A stretch of 64,000 nucleotides of DNA from Flavobacterium zhairuonense. Its GTDB lineage: Bacteria > Bacteroidota > Bacteroidia > Flavobacteriales > Flavobacteriaceae. Shown here one piece after another: positions 26,237 to 34,978 of this stretch. The stretch covers positions 248,001 through 312,000 of the forward strand of contig NZ_SJSY01000075.1 in assembly GCF_004352915.1 (NCBI RefSeq). Direction: 5' to 3'. The stretch's first letter is position 1; each line of letters opens with the position of its first letter. Made by a program: the position numbers and the translations under genes. A model generated the notes under the pieces. The model saw only the letters and a program-made list of their open reading frames with translations, searched no databases and was not told the origin of the DNA.

Positions 26237-27458
26237 AAAAATTATAATAAGTGCTTGTTTACTTATCTCGTTCGTTTCATTTGCTCAGCAAGGTACAGCT
26301 TCACCATATTCTTTCTACGGAATTGGAGATGCAAGATTCAAAGGTACTCTAGAAAACAGATCTATGGCTGGGGTTTCAATAGAGCAGGATAGTATTCACT
26401 TGAATGTTGATAACCCTTCAAGTTATGCTAGTTTAAGACAAACTACATTTACAGTGGGCGGAAGTTTTGGTACAGCTACATTAAAAAACTCTGACCATTC
26501 AGAAAAAGCGCAAAGAGCGACTTTTGATTATTTGGCAGTAGGAATCCCGATGGGGAAGTTTGGAGCAGCTTTTGGTTTGGTTCCATTATCGTCTGTTGGA
26601 TATAAAATCATCAATGATAATACTGCTACAGAAGGAGCAACAAGCAATCAGTTCCAAGGAAAAGGTGGCGTTAATAAAGTGTTTTTTGGTTTAGGTTATA
26701 AAATTAGACCAAATTGGAATATTGGAGCAGATGTTCAGTATAATTTTGGATCAATAAACACATCAAGTGTTGAGGCAATTACTGGGGTGCAAAATACAAC
26801 TACAGAAACAAATGAATCTGATTTGTCAGGTGCAAATTTTAATGTTGGGACAATGTATCAAACCAAGATCGATAAAAAAATGATGTTGTTTACTAGTTTA
26901 AATTACACTTTTGCAAGTACGCTAAATGCCAGTAATACAAGGGTCATATCTGTAAGTACAGATCCAGATCCAATTATTGCTGATCCAGTTGAGGCAAAAA
27001 TAAAACTTGGAGGTAAAATGACCCTTGGAGCGGGAGTTGGTATTCCGAGAAAATGGCTTGTTGGTACAACACTTGCTTTTCAAGGTAGCGGACAATATGA
27101 GAATTATTATAATTCGAGCGATGATGTTCGATATGAGAAATATTCAAAATATGCACTTGGAGGTTATTATATTCCTAATTATACTTCATTTACAAGTTAT
27201 TTCAGCAGAGTTACTTATAGAGCTGGTTTGAAATATGAAAAAACAGGATTGGTAATAAACAATCAAGAAATAAATGATGTTGGAATGACTTTAGGAGCTG
27301 GTTTCCCTATTACAGGTTCTTTTTCAAACGTAAACGTTGGAATTGAATTTGGAAAAAGAGGTACAACTTCTGCAGGTTTGATTCAAGAGAATTATTTGAA
27401 CTTTAGTGCAAGTTTCTCTTTCAACGACAAATGGTTTAGACAGCGTAAAATTGAGTAA
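26229..27458 (+). CDS. Outer-membrane beta-barrel protein of unknown function
   Basis: The 409-residue protein has a signal peptide ending SFVSFAQQ and then alternating hydrophobic/polar strands with Gly and aromatic residues (SPYSFYGIGDARFKGTLENR, FGAAFGLVPLSSVGYKI, YRAGLKYEKTGLVI). The pattern suggests a FadL/OmpP1-like barrel, but I do not recognise a named family. It ends FSFNDKWFRQRKIE, without a terminal Phe. The start overlaps coaX by 8 bases and lptC follows 50 bases downstream. The neighbourhood could mean an envelope role tied to LPS transport, but the link to coaX suggests the operon is mixed. Confidence 0.75.
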   Translation: MIKKIIISACLLISFVSFAQQGTASPYSFYGIGDARFKGTLENRSMAGVSIEQDSIHLNVDNPSSYASLRQTTFTVGGSFGTATLKNSDHSEKAQRATFDYLAVGIPMGKFGAAFGLVPLSSVGYKIINDNTATEGATSNQFQGKGGVNKVFFGLGYKIRPNWNIGADVQYNFGSINTSSVEAITGVQNTTTETNESDLSGANFNVGTMYQTKIDKKMMLFTSLNYTFASTLNASNTRVISVSTDPDPIIADPVEAKIKLGGKMTLGAGVGIPRKWLVGTTLAFQGSGQYENYYNSSDDVRYEKYSKYALGGYYIPNYTSFTSYFSRVTYRAGLKYEKTGLVINNQEINDVGMTLGAGFPITGSFSNVNVGIEFGKRGTTSAGLIQENYLNFSASFSFNDKWFRQRKIE

Positions 27459-27508
27459 TACCTAAGTTATATTTTTCTAAGCTCATTACAATTTACTACT
27501 TTTGGCAA

Positions 27509-28060
27509 ATGAATTTACCAAAAAGATATACTATAGCCGTTGTCACAGTTTTTGCTGTGACACTGTTTTTTGGATGCGAAAGTAATTTCAAGGAAGTGCA
27601 AAGAAGTAATTTTGCAGAATTTGTTCCAGGAAGCGATGCTGATACGGTAAATATAAAATACACTGATTCCGGGCGTATAACAGGTGTTTTGATTAGTCCA
27701 AAAATGTTGGATTATTCAAATCTGGAATTTCCTTTTACAGATTTCCCAAAAGGAATTGATGTTACTTTATATGACAAAAAACAAAAACGTACTTTTATTA
27801 AATCAAATTACGCAGTTTCATATAAAGAAACTGGAATTATTGATTTGCAAGGAAATGTAAAAATAACTTCGGAAACGGGGCAAATGTTGGAGACCGAACA
27901 GCTTTATTTCGATCAAAAAAACGAATGGTTTTATACCGAGCGAAAATTTAAGCTTACAGATGCCAAAGGAGTATCGACAGGTCAGGGAATAGATTTTAGT
28001 AAAGATTTTAAAATGATCAATTCGCAACGTATAAGTGGTGAAATTGAATCAAACGAATAA
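27509..28060 (+). CDS. lptC: LPS export protein LptC
   Basis: The 183-residue protein fits the LptC family of Bacteroidota: an N-terminal hydrophobic segment ending in a lipobox-like FFGC (Cys23), then a single beta-jellyroll (ITGVLISPKMLDYSNLEFPF, GNVKITSETGQMLETEQLYF, FSKDFKMINSQRISG). It would form part of the periplasmic bridge LptB2FGC-A-D that moves LPS to the surface. The C-terminus ends with the typical I-S-G-E motif. TACTTTTG at 27497-27504 matches the -7 consensus but is only 5 bases from the ATG, so any transcript from it would have almost no leader. Confidence 0.85.
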   Translation: MNLPKRYTIAVVTVFAVTLFFGCESNFKEVQRSNFAEFVPGSDADTVNIKYTDSGRITGVLISPKMLDYSNLEFPFTDFPKGIDVTLYDKKQKRTFIKSNYAVSYKETGIIDLQGNVKITSETGQMLETEQLYFDQKNEWFYTERKFKLTDAKGVSTGQGIDFSKDFKMINSQRISGEIESNE

Positions 28061-28065
28061 AAATT

Positions 28066-28260
28066 ATGGGTTATTTAAAATACACACAATACGTTTATAT
28101 TGCATTTGCAGTTTACTTTATATATGACGGAGTTGCAAAATTGAATGAAGGCAATGAGTCTTACGCTTTAAGTTTTGTAATTGCCGGAATGGCTGTGTTT
28201 ATGTTTTTCTTTAGAAGAAAATTTGTCAAGAAATTTGACGATCGTAACAAAAAACAATAA
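28066..28260 (+). CDS. Small two-TM membrane protein
   Basis: The 64-residue protein has two predicted membrane segments (about residues 5-24 and 35-52) and a basic C-terminus RRKFVKKFDDRNKKQ, which would be cytosolic. It begins 5 bases after lptC and ends 2 bases before the CorC/HlyC-type gene, so it belongs to this transcription unit. I do not recognise a family. Its conserved-looking position suggests a membrane role, but function is unknown. Confidence 0.7.
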   Translation: MGYLKYTQYVYIAFAVYFIYDGVAKLNEGNESYALSFVIAGMAVFMFFFRRKFVKKFDDRNKKQ

Positions 28261-28262
28261 AA

Positions 28263-29522
28263 ATGGAGATTAGTATTATAATATTGTGTTTAATACTATC
28301 TGCTTTTTTTTCGGGAATGGAAATCGCGTTTATTTCCTCCAATAAAATTTATCTTGAAATTGAGAAAAAACAAGATAATTTTTTATCAAAAATCCTAACA
28401 AGGCTTACTCAAAATCCATCAAAATTTATTGCCGCAATGCTTATTGGCAATAATGTAGCATTAGTTATTTATGGCTTTTACATGGGGGATTTAATTCTCG
28501 AATGTATGGTGAGCTTGGGATTTCATTTTTCAGATTTGACAAGTCTGTTGATTCAAACTGCGCTTTCGACTTTCATTGTTTTGATAACGGCAGAATTTCT
28601 TCCGAAAGTGTTCTTTCAAATCTACGCCAATTCATTAGTCAAGTTTTTTGCTTTTCCGGCTTATCTTTTTTATAAGCTATTTTATTACGTCTCAACTTTT
28701 TTCATTTGGATCTCCGATTTTGTCTTAAAGAAATTTTTTAAGACCGAAGGCGATCAGGTGCAATTGTACTTTAGTAAGGTTGAATTAGGGAATTATATCA
28801 CGGAGCAAATGAATGCAGTTGAAGATGATGAAGAAGTAGATTCTGAAATTCAGATTTTTCAAAATGCATTAGAATTTTCGGGTGTAAAAGCACGCGATAT
28901 CATGACGCCTCGCACAGAAATTGTCGATATTGATTTGTTTGATAGTGTTTCAGATCTAAAAGCGCTTTTTATAGAAACAGGTTATTCAAAAATAATTGTA
29001 AGTCAAAATTCGCTTGATGATATTGTAGGTTATGTGCATTCTTTTGATTTGTTCAAAAAACCGTCCACAATAAAATCTGTTTTAATGACAGTTGAATTTG
29101 TTCCGGAAACCATTTTGATAAAAGACGCTTTGAATCTTCTTATAAAAAAAAGAAAAAATGTTGCAGTTGTTCTTGATGAATACGGAGGAACATCTGGAAT
29201 TATTACAATAGAAGATATTGTCGAAGAACTTTTTGGTGAAATTGAAGACGAGCATGATCTTGATGAAGAGCTGATTGAACAGGAATTGGGAGACGGAAAG
29301 TATTTGTTTTCTGCCCGATTGGATGTAGAGTATTTAAATGAAGCCTATAAACTAGAAATTCCAGAAGAAGATTCATATGGAACATTAGGAGGTTTTATAG
29401 TCAACTCGACTAAGAAAATTCCACAAAAAGGAGACGAAATTGTAATCGATAACTACCATTTTGTGATCGAAGAGGCAACAAATAAGAAAATTGAATTGGT
29501 GAAAATGTCCATAAAAGACTGA
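28263..29522 (+). CDS. CNNM/CorC-type membrane protein (hemolysin C family)
   Basis: The 419-residue protein has a DUF21 transmembrane domain (about residues 1-180, starting MEISIIILCLILSAFFSGMEIAFIS), a pair of CBS domains (about 200-320, with KARDIMTPRTEIVDID and VVLDEYGGTSGIITIEDIVEELFGEIEDEHD) and a C-terminal CorC/HlyC domain. Proteins of this layout are linked to magnesium/cobalt efflux or resistance; older annotation as hemolysin is misleading. It is the fourth gene of the coaX run and probably shares a transcript with lptC. Confidence 0.9.
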   Translation: MEISIIILCLILSAFFSGMEIAFISSNKIYLEIEKKQDNFLSKILTRLTQNPSKFIAAMLIGNNVALVIYGFYMGDLILECMVSLGFHFSDLTSLLIQTALSTFIVLITAEFLPKVFFQIYANSLVKFFAFPAYLFYKLFYYVSTFFIWISDFVLKKFFKTEGDQVQLYFSKVELGNYITEQMNAVEDDEEVDSEIQIFQNALEFSGVKARDIMTPRTEIVDIDLFDSVSDLKALFIETGYSKIIVSQNSLDDIVGYVHSFDLFKKPSTIKSVLMTVEFVPETILIKDALNLLIKKRKNVAVVLDEYGGTSGIITIEDIVEELFGEIEDEHDLDEELIEQELGDGKYLFSARLDVEYLNEAYKLEIPEEDSYGTLGGFIVNSTKKIPQKGDEIVIDNYHFVIEEATNKKIELVKMSIKD

Positions 29523-29570
29523 TTTTTTTCAATAATTAAAAAAATTGTGCAAAATAAAACGCTAGTTGTA

Positions 29571-29599
29571 TTGTTATTAACTAGATAATTGTATTTTCG
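29571..29599 (+). promoter_or_regulatory. Candidate promoter of ppiD
   Basis: TTG (29571-29573) and TATTTTCG (29592-29599) are 18 bases apart; the -7 box has one mismatch to TAnnTTTG. Transcription would start near 29605, about 25 bases before the ATG at 29631. This would allow ppiD to be expressed apart from the upstream run. Confidence 0.45.
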
Positions 29600-29630
29600 C
29601 AAACTGAATATAAAATTAACGATAATAAAA

Positions 29631-31730
29631 ATGGCAGTTTTAGCAAAAATTAGACAACGTTCCGCTTTATTGATAGGAGTTATTGCACTTGCATTATTAG
29701 CATTTATAATACAAGATCTATTTACAAGAGGGACATTTAGTCAAAGTTCAAAAGATGTGGGAAGCATCGACGGAAAAGATATTTCATTTGAAGACTTTAG
29801 AGTTAAAGTTAGCAATGTTGAAAAAAGTGGTCAAGGAATTACTTCCACTGAAGCTGCAAACAGAGTTTGGGATCAAGAGGTTTCAATCGCATTATTATCT
29901 GCTCAATTTGAGAAATTAGGATTAAGAGTAGGTGAAAAACATTTGATTGAAGTTTTAAAAGCAGATCCAAATATTGGTAAAAATCCAATGTTTTTAAACG
30001 CAGCAGGAATTTTTGATGTTGTAAAATTCAAAGAATACTTCAAAACTAATCCTGAAGCAGCTCAATACATTTCTCAAAAAGAAAAAGATGCTGAGTTGAA
30101 TGCAAAATTCCAAATCTACAACACATTAATCAAATCTGGACTTTACACAACTGCTAGTGAAGGAAAGTTGAAATATGAAATGGAAGCAAACAAAGTAAAC
30201 TTTAGTTATGCTGCAGCTTTATATTCTTCTATTAAAGATAGCGAAGTGAAAATCTCTGATGATGAGATTGTAGAATATATGAAGAAAAACGAGAAGAAAT
30301 TCAAAGCTGATGAAACTCGTGAAATTCAATACGTTTTAGTTGAAGACAAAGCTTCAAAAGAAGATGAAGCTGAAATTAAAGCTAAAATCACAGGATTGTT
30401 GAGCGGAAGTGTTGTGTACAATGCTAAAACTGGTAAAAACGATACTGTGCCAGGATTTAAAAATGCTACAAACATTGCTGAATTTGTAAACTCAAATTCT
30501 GATGTTCCTTACGATTCAACTTATGTTCCTAAAAATGCTTTGCCAGCTGTTGATGCTGACAAATTATTCAGCTTGCCTGCTGGAGCAATCTACGGACCAT
30601 ACGTTTATGGAAAATATTATGCTATCTCTAAATCTTTAGGATTTAAAGCTGGTGTTAATGCAAAAGCTAGTCATATCTTAATTGGTTACGAAGGATCTCA
30701 AACGCCTAACCAAAAAGAAAAAAGAACTAAAGAAGAGGCAAAAGCTAAAGCTGAAGAAATTTTAGCTCAAGTTCAAGCTAACCCAGATAGTTTCATGATG
30801 CTTGCTTTTACAAGCTCTGATGATTCATCTGCACAACAAGGTGGAGATTTAGGATATTTTGGTCAAGGCCAAATGGTAAAACCATTCAATGATTTTGTAT
30901 TCAGCAACGGAATTGGTAAAGTTGGATTAGTTGAAACTCCATTCGGATTTCATATCATCAAAATTACTGACAAGCAAGACGGTATTCGTTTAGCTACAAT
31001 TGCTCAAAAAATTGAGCCATCTGAAGCTACTTCTGATAAAGTATTTACATTGGCTACTAAATTTGAAATGGAAGCGGCTGATAAAGATTTTGCTGCTACA
31101 GCAAAAGAATTAGGATTAAAAATTGCTGCTCCTGTAACTGCTAAAGCTATGGATGAAGCGTTTGGTCCTCTAGGAAACCAACGTAACATTATCAGATGGG
31201 CATTTGACAAAGAAACTAGCATTGGTGATGTTAAGCGTTTTGAATTAGCTAATATTGGACACGTAATTGCTCAATACAAAAGCGAAAACAAATCTGGTTT
31301 AGTATCTGTATCTTTAGCTAGACCTTATGTTGAGTCAATCTTGAAAAACAAGAAAAAAGCTGAAATGTTAAAAGCTAAATTAACTGGTTCAACAATCGAA
31401 GCTGTAGCTAAGAGTGCTGGTGTAGCAGTTCAACAAGCAACTAACGTTACTATGGAAAATCCTGTTTTGCCAGGTGGAGTTGGACAAGAGCCTAAAGTTG
31501 TTGGAAATGCATTTGCTTTAGCTGCAAACAAAATTTCTGCTCCAATTGAAGGAAACACTGGAGTTTATGTAGTGAAAAACGTAAGCACAGTTAAAGCTCC
31601 TGCAATTGCAAATCATGCAGAATATGTAGCTAAATTAAAAGCTCAAAGTGCTTCTGACGCAGGTAGAGTTTTACCAGCTTTGAAAAGCAATGCTAAAATC
31701 GAAGATAACAGATTACAATTTAACTACTAG
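29631..31730 (+). CDS. ppiD: PpiD-type periplasmic peptidyl-prolyl isomerase/chaperone
   Basis: The 699-residue protein is anchored by one N-terminal membrane helix (SALLIGVIALALLAFIIQDL, residues about 10-30), with a SurA_N-like domain next. A rotamase (PpiC-type) domain lies at about residues 340-445: AKASHILIGYEG, QQGGDLGYFGQGQMVKPFND and GLVETPFGFHIIKIT. A second, degenerate rotamase-like region follows. It would help fold outer-membrane proteins as they leave the Sec channel. I chose the ATG at 29631 (MAVLAKIRQRS), since the earlier TTG at 29589 overlaps the likely -7 box. A strong terminator follows. Confidence 0.9.
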   Translation: MAVLAKIRQRSALLIGVIALALLAFIIQDLFTRGTFSQSSKDVGSIDGKDISFEDFRVKVSNVEKSGQGITSTEAANRVWDQEVSIALLSAQFEKLGLRVGEKHLIEVLKADPNIGKNPMFLNAAGIFDVVKFKEYFKTNPEAAQYISQKEKDAELNAKFQIYNTLIKSGLYTTASEGKLKYEMEANKVNFSYAAALYSSIKDSEVKISDDEIVEYMKKNEKKFKADETREIQYVLVEDKASKEDEAEIKAKITGLLSGSVVYNAKTGKNDTVPGFKNATNIAEFVNSNSDVPYDSTYVPKNALPAVDADKLFSLPAGAIYGPYVYGKYYAISKSLGFKAGVNAKASHILIGYEGSQTPNQKEKRTKEEAKAKAEEILAQVQANPDSFMMLAFTSSDDSSAQQGGDLGYFGQGQMVKPFNDFVFSNGIGKVGLVETPFGFHIIKITDKQDGIRLATIAQKIEPSEATSDKVFTLATKFEMEAADKDFAATAKELGLKIAAPVTAKAMDEAFGPLGNQRNIIRWAFDKETSIGDVKRFELANIGHVIAQYKSENKSGLVSVSLARPYVESILKNKKKAEMLKAKLTGSTIEAVAKSAGVAVQQATNVTMENPVLPGGVGQEPKVVGNAFALAANKISAPIEGNTGVYVVKNVSTVKAPAIANHAEYVAKLKAQSASDAGRVLPALKSNAKIEDNRLQFNY

Positions 31731-31757
31731 TTTTAGAAGTTAAATCCAAAATATAAG

Positions 31758-31788
31758 CCCGAAACATTCTAAATGTTTCGGGTTTTTT
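31758..31788 (+). terminator. Rho-independent terminator after ppiD
   Basis: CCCGAAACATT and AATGTTTCGGG form an 11-base stem with a 2-3 base loop, followed by TTTTTT. It lies 28 bases after the ppiD stop. Confidence 0.9.
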
Positions 31789-32008
31789 ATTTCAGAAAAT
31801 TAAAGAAATATTCAAATTTGTAATCCATATTGCCTGTTTTTTTGTAAGTTATATAGGAATAATAGAAATATAATTTAAAAAATTTTGGTTATTAGAATTA
31901 TTGCATTTAATTTGTTAAAATTTTTATTTAAACAGAATTAATTTTATTCGTACGATATTTAAAAATAGTGAGACAAAATGAATAAGTACTTTAATAATCA
32001 GATAGTTA

Positions 32009-32452
32009 ATGTTTTCTGCATTTAAGCTTTTTAGAAGAAAACCCAGGGTGTATTCCAAAATAGAGAATCATATTTACGGGATAATTATTGAGCTTTTGAA
32101 AGTAAGCAGCACTGACATCAATGTTGATGAATTGGGTGGTAAATACTACTTAAGCAATGAGGAACAACATTTTAAAGTTACTATATTGAGCAATGATTAT
32201 GTAATCAGGTTAACGAATACACGCGATTCGGTTGCTGAAAAATATGATAAAGGATTTGTTGAGGATGTTTTAAAGGCTGTAAAAGAAGAAAAACACCGTC
32301 GAATGGAACTTGTCTATGATTCTATCAATAGTAGTATTGAAAAAATGGCTGAGCGTCTTCATAATACATTAATCGAATCTAACGAAATAGAAAATCAGAA
32401 GGTTCGTCATCTTCAATCTGAACCTGCTGAGGATAAAAAAGTAAATTCTTGA
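32009..32452 (+). CDS. Hypothetical protein, unknown family
   Basis: The 147-residue protein has no signal peptide. The first ~70 residues form an alternating helix/strand pattern (KIENHIYGIIIELLKVSS, YYLSNEEQHFKVTILSNDYVI), and the rest (about residues 85-135) is a long charged helix (FVEDVLKAVKEEKHRRMELV) that could be a coiled coil. I do not recognise a family. It has its own AT-rich upstream region of about 275 bases with no clear gene, and converges on the GHMP kinase gene with a 3-base gap. It is probably a real gene because of its codon use and length. Confidence 0.65.
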   Translation: MFSAFKLFRRKPRVYSKIENHIYGIIIELLKVSSTDINVDELGGKYYLSNEEQHFKVTILSNDYVIRLTNTRDSVAEKYDKGFVEDVLKAVKEEKHRRMELVYDSINSSIEKMAERLHNTLIESNEIENQKVRHLQSEPAEDKKVNS

Positions 32453-32455
32453 AAT

Positions 32456-33364
32456 TTATAAAATCATTTCTTCGTAGGTAAGAATGGTTGGGTATCCTTT
32501 TGAAAGGAAATAATCTTTTGGGTTTTCTTTGGAAATAACCATTACAAAATCTCCTCCCCAAGCACCAAGACTTTTAATTGTCCCATTAAAATCAGGAAAA
32601 ACCTTTTCTTTAATGGTGCTAATTTCAAGAATATTGCTCAAATGATTTTCGTGTCTTTGGATTTCATGAGCAAATTCTTTTAATGTTTTGGCGTGAAGAA
32701 TTGCATTGGTGATTTTATTGTTTTCGGCAACACTTTTGGCTAAATTCTGATCTTTGTGTTTGTTGTAAGCATGAATCGCGGTTTTGCTATTTTGCTTTTT
32801 ATTGAGGTAAACAAAATAGATGCCTTCAGTGAAATTAGGATTGAAAGCTACAGGCTCAACCGTATTGTTTTCTATTTTATAAAGAATTGGCGTGTCGTTT
32901 TGTGCGCATGCAATGTCATAACCGCTTCCGCCAAAACTATTTCGCAACAAAGTAAAAGCATTGATTTTCGTCCATTGCGCAATATTGTTGATCAAAGTTG
33001 AAGAAGTGCCCAATCCCCAGTTTCTAGGGAAAGTCAGATTTGTAGTGATTTTATATCCTTCGGAATTATTGATAAAATCGGGATTTAATGAATAAGCCTC
33101 GTGAAGAATATTGATTAATGTGGTTTTTACAGTTTCGATTTTTGAATCTACATTATTGATAATTTCGTCAAATGTAATGGTGTTTTCAAACCAAAGTGTG
33201 TTGTCAAAATCATAGCTTTTCCAATCGATGATTTTGTCTTTTGCATTTTCCACAATTAAGTTCTGTCCAAATTTAGTTGGCAAAGCAAAAGCATCTGCAC
33301 CGTCTAAAACTAAATATTCTCCAGAAATGAATAATTTCCCGTTACTGTAAAAGGTTGTTGGCAT
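32456..33364 (-). CDS. GYDIA-family GHMP kinase
   Basis: The 302-residue protein is a GHMP-superfamily kinase. It has the N-terminal substrate strand (YSNGKLFISGEYLVLDGADA), a shortened phosphate loop FPRNWGLGTSST (GHMP motif 2) and motif 3 LGAWGGDFVMVI. The motif SGYDIACA gives this Bacteroidota family its name. The upstream gene, 120 bases away on the same strand, encodes HMG-CoA reductase, which makes mevalonate. That suggests the kinase acts on mevalonate or phosphomevalonate, but this is inference; the family has no proven function that I know. The last bases adjoin the convergent gene with a 3-base gap. Confidence 0.82.
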   Translation of the reverse strand: MPTTFYSNGKLFISGEYLVLDGADAFALPTKFGQNLIVENAKDKIIDWKSYDFDNTLWFENTITFDEIINNVDSKIETVKTTLINILHEAYSLNPDFINNSEGYKITTNLTFPRNWGLGTSSTLINNIAQWTKINAFTLLRNSFGGSGYDIACAQNDTPILYKIENNTVEPVAFNPNFTEGIYFVYLNKKQNSKTAIHAYNKHKDQNLAKSVAENNKITNAILHAKTLKEFAHEIQRHENHLSNILEISTIKEKVFPDFNGTIKSLGAWGGDFVMVISKENPKDYFLSKGYPTILTYEEMIL

Positions 33365-33396
33365 ACTTCAATTTTAAAATAAATTCCAATATTTTA

Positions 33397-33440
33397 TCCC
33401 GAAGTATCGGGACCAAATTCCTATTATCGTTGGAATTTGG
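33397..33440. repeat. Intergenic palindrome, family D
   Basis: Two adjacent hairpins. TCCCGA, AGTA, TCGGGA (33397-33412) is followed by CCAAATTCC (33413-33421), a 10-base loop and GGAATTTGG (33432-33440). Further copies of AAATTCCAA-like words flank it on both sides. It lies in the gap between the HMG-CoA reductase and kinase genes. Confidence 0.75.
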
Positions 33441-33484
33441 AATTTTATTTGGAAGCTATATTTTTTTAGGAATTCTAATGTGTT

Positions 33485-34798
33485 TTATTTTCTTAAATTT
33501 TCGATAAACTCAACTACAGCGCTGTGAGAAACGGCAGTTTTTTTGAAGTGCGCTTTTATTAACTGGCGCTCTTCATGAGTTGCTTCAAACTGATTGATGA
33601 TGTTGTTAAGATGCATTTTCATGTGTCCTTCTTGAATTCCGGTCGTTGTAAGTGAGCGCAATGCTGCAAAATTTTGTGCCAATCCGGCAACGGCAGTAAT
33701 TTCCATCAACTCTGTTGCTGAAGGCTTTTCAAGGATTTCTAAACATAATTTCACCATCGGATGCAACGAAGTCAATCCGCCAACAGTTCCTAAAGCTAAA
33801 GGAATTTCCATCCAAAAAGAAAAAATTCCGTTTTCGATTTTTGCATGCGATAAACTAGAATATTGTCCGTTTCTTGATGCGTAAGCGTGAACTCCGGCTT
33901 CAATAGCTCTAAAGTCGTTTCCAGTTGCTAAAACAACGGCATCAACACCATTCATAATTCCTTTGTTGTGCGTAACGGCTCTAAATGGCTCTACTTCGGC
34001 AATTTGGACAGCTTGAACAAAACGTTCTGCAAATTCCTGTGGATTCGTAATATGTTTTTCTGACAAATCCTCAATTGGACATGAAACTTCGGCTCGTACA
34101 AGACAATGCGGAACATAATTCGATAAAATGCTCATAATTACTTGCAGGGTATCTTCTTCTGAAAACAAATCCGAATTTTGGAATTCCTCTTTTAAAGTTG
34201 TAGCAAATTGTTCTAAACATGAATTGATGAAATTGGCGCCCATGCTGTCTTTGGTTTCAAAAGTAGCATGAAGCTGAAAGTAATTTTCAAGTAGATTTCT
34301 TTTGTCTTTTAAATGTATATCCAAAATTCCACCACCACGCTGTTGCATGTTTTTGGTGATGTTTTGTGTTTCGGAGAAAAATTTAGATTTTATTTCGTCA
34401 AAGAAAGTATGAAGTTTTTCGGCATTTCCTTTGAAGGTAAAATGAACTTGACCTATTTTTTCGGTATTGATTATCGTGGTTTTGAAACCACCACGTGTTG
34501 ACCAGAACTTGGCAGCTTTTGAGGCTGCAGCAACAACGGAGCTTTCTTCAATTGCCATCGGAATTGTTTTGTATTTTCCGTTTATCAGAAAATTAGGTGC
34601 AACTCCAAGAGGAATGTATAAATTGGTAATTGTGTTTTCGATAAATTCGTCATGAAGCTGTTGAAGCTTTTCATCTGAATTCCAGTAATTTCTTATAATA
34701 TTTAGCGCCTCTTCGGGTGTAGAAAAATATTCGTTGGCGATCCAATTAATTTTTTCTTTTTTGGATAATTTAGAAAATCCGGAAACAGCGTTGTTCAT
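33485..34798 (-). CDS. mvaA: Hydroxymethylglutaryl-CoA reductase, class II
   Basis: The 437-residue protein makes (or consumes) mevalonate from HMG-CoA. The class II hallmarks are present: KDSMGANFIN (catalytic Asp/Met/Asn region), NKGIMNGVDAVVLATGNDFR (Lys and Asp) and the C-terminal flap, with His in EGHMKMHL. No membrane segments are present, as expected for class II. It would supply the mevalonate pathway for isoprenoid synthesis; the adjacent GHMP kinase fits. The ATG at 34798 (MNNAVSGFSKL) was preferred to the TTG/ATG at 34828, which adds ten unrelated residues. Confidence 0.92.
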   Translation of the reverse strand: MNNAVSGFSKLSKKEKINWIANEYFSTPEEALNIIRNYWNSDEKLQQLHDEFIENTITNLYIPLGVAPNFLINGKYKTIPMAIEESSVVAAASKAAKFWSTRGGFKTTIINTEKIGQVHFTFKGNAEKLHTFFDEIKSKFFSETQNITKNMQQRGGGILDIHLKDKRNLLENYFQLHATFETKDSMGANFINSCLEQFATTLKEEFQNSDLFSEEDTLQVIMSILSNYVPHCLVRAEVSCPIEDLSEKHITNPQEFAERFVQAVQIAEVEPFRAVTHNKGIMNGVDAVVLATGNDFRAIEAGVHAYASRNGQYSSLSHAKIENGIFSFWMEIPLALGTVGGLTSLHPMVKLCLEILEKPSATELMEITAVAGLAQNFAALRSLTTTGIQEGHMKMHLNNIINQFEATHEERQLIKAHFKKTAVSHSAVVEFIENLRK

Positions 34799-34978
34799 TC
34801 TCAATGTATTAAATAATATTGTGTGCACAAAGATACTATTTTAAGAGTTTTGATTGCAATCTATTTCATACATGAAAGTACGCAATCGTTATTTTTTTTA
34901 ACATTTAACACTTAAAATGTGTATTATGTTTATTTTTTTTACTAAAATTGGGCTCTTTTTATATTTAAAATAATTATA

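Noticed and set aside
31789..32008. A hidden gene in the AT-rich gap before the hypothetical protein at 32009
   Set aside because: All frames are broken by stops and there is no repeat or RNA-like structure that I can support.
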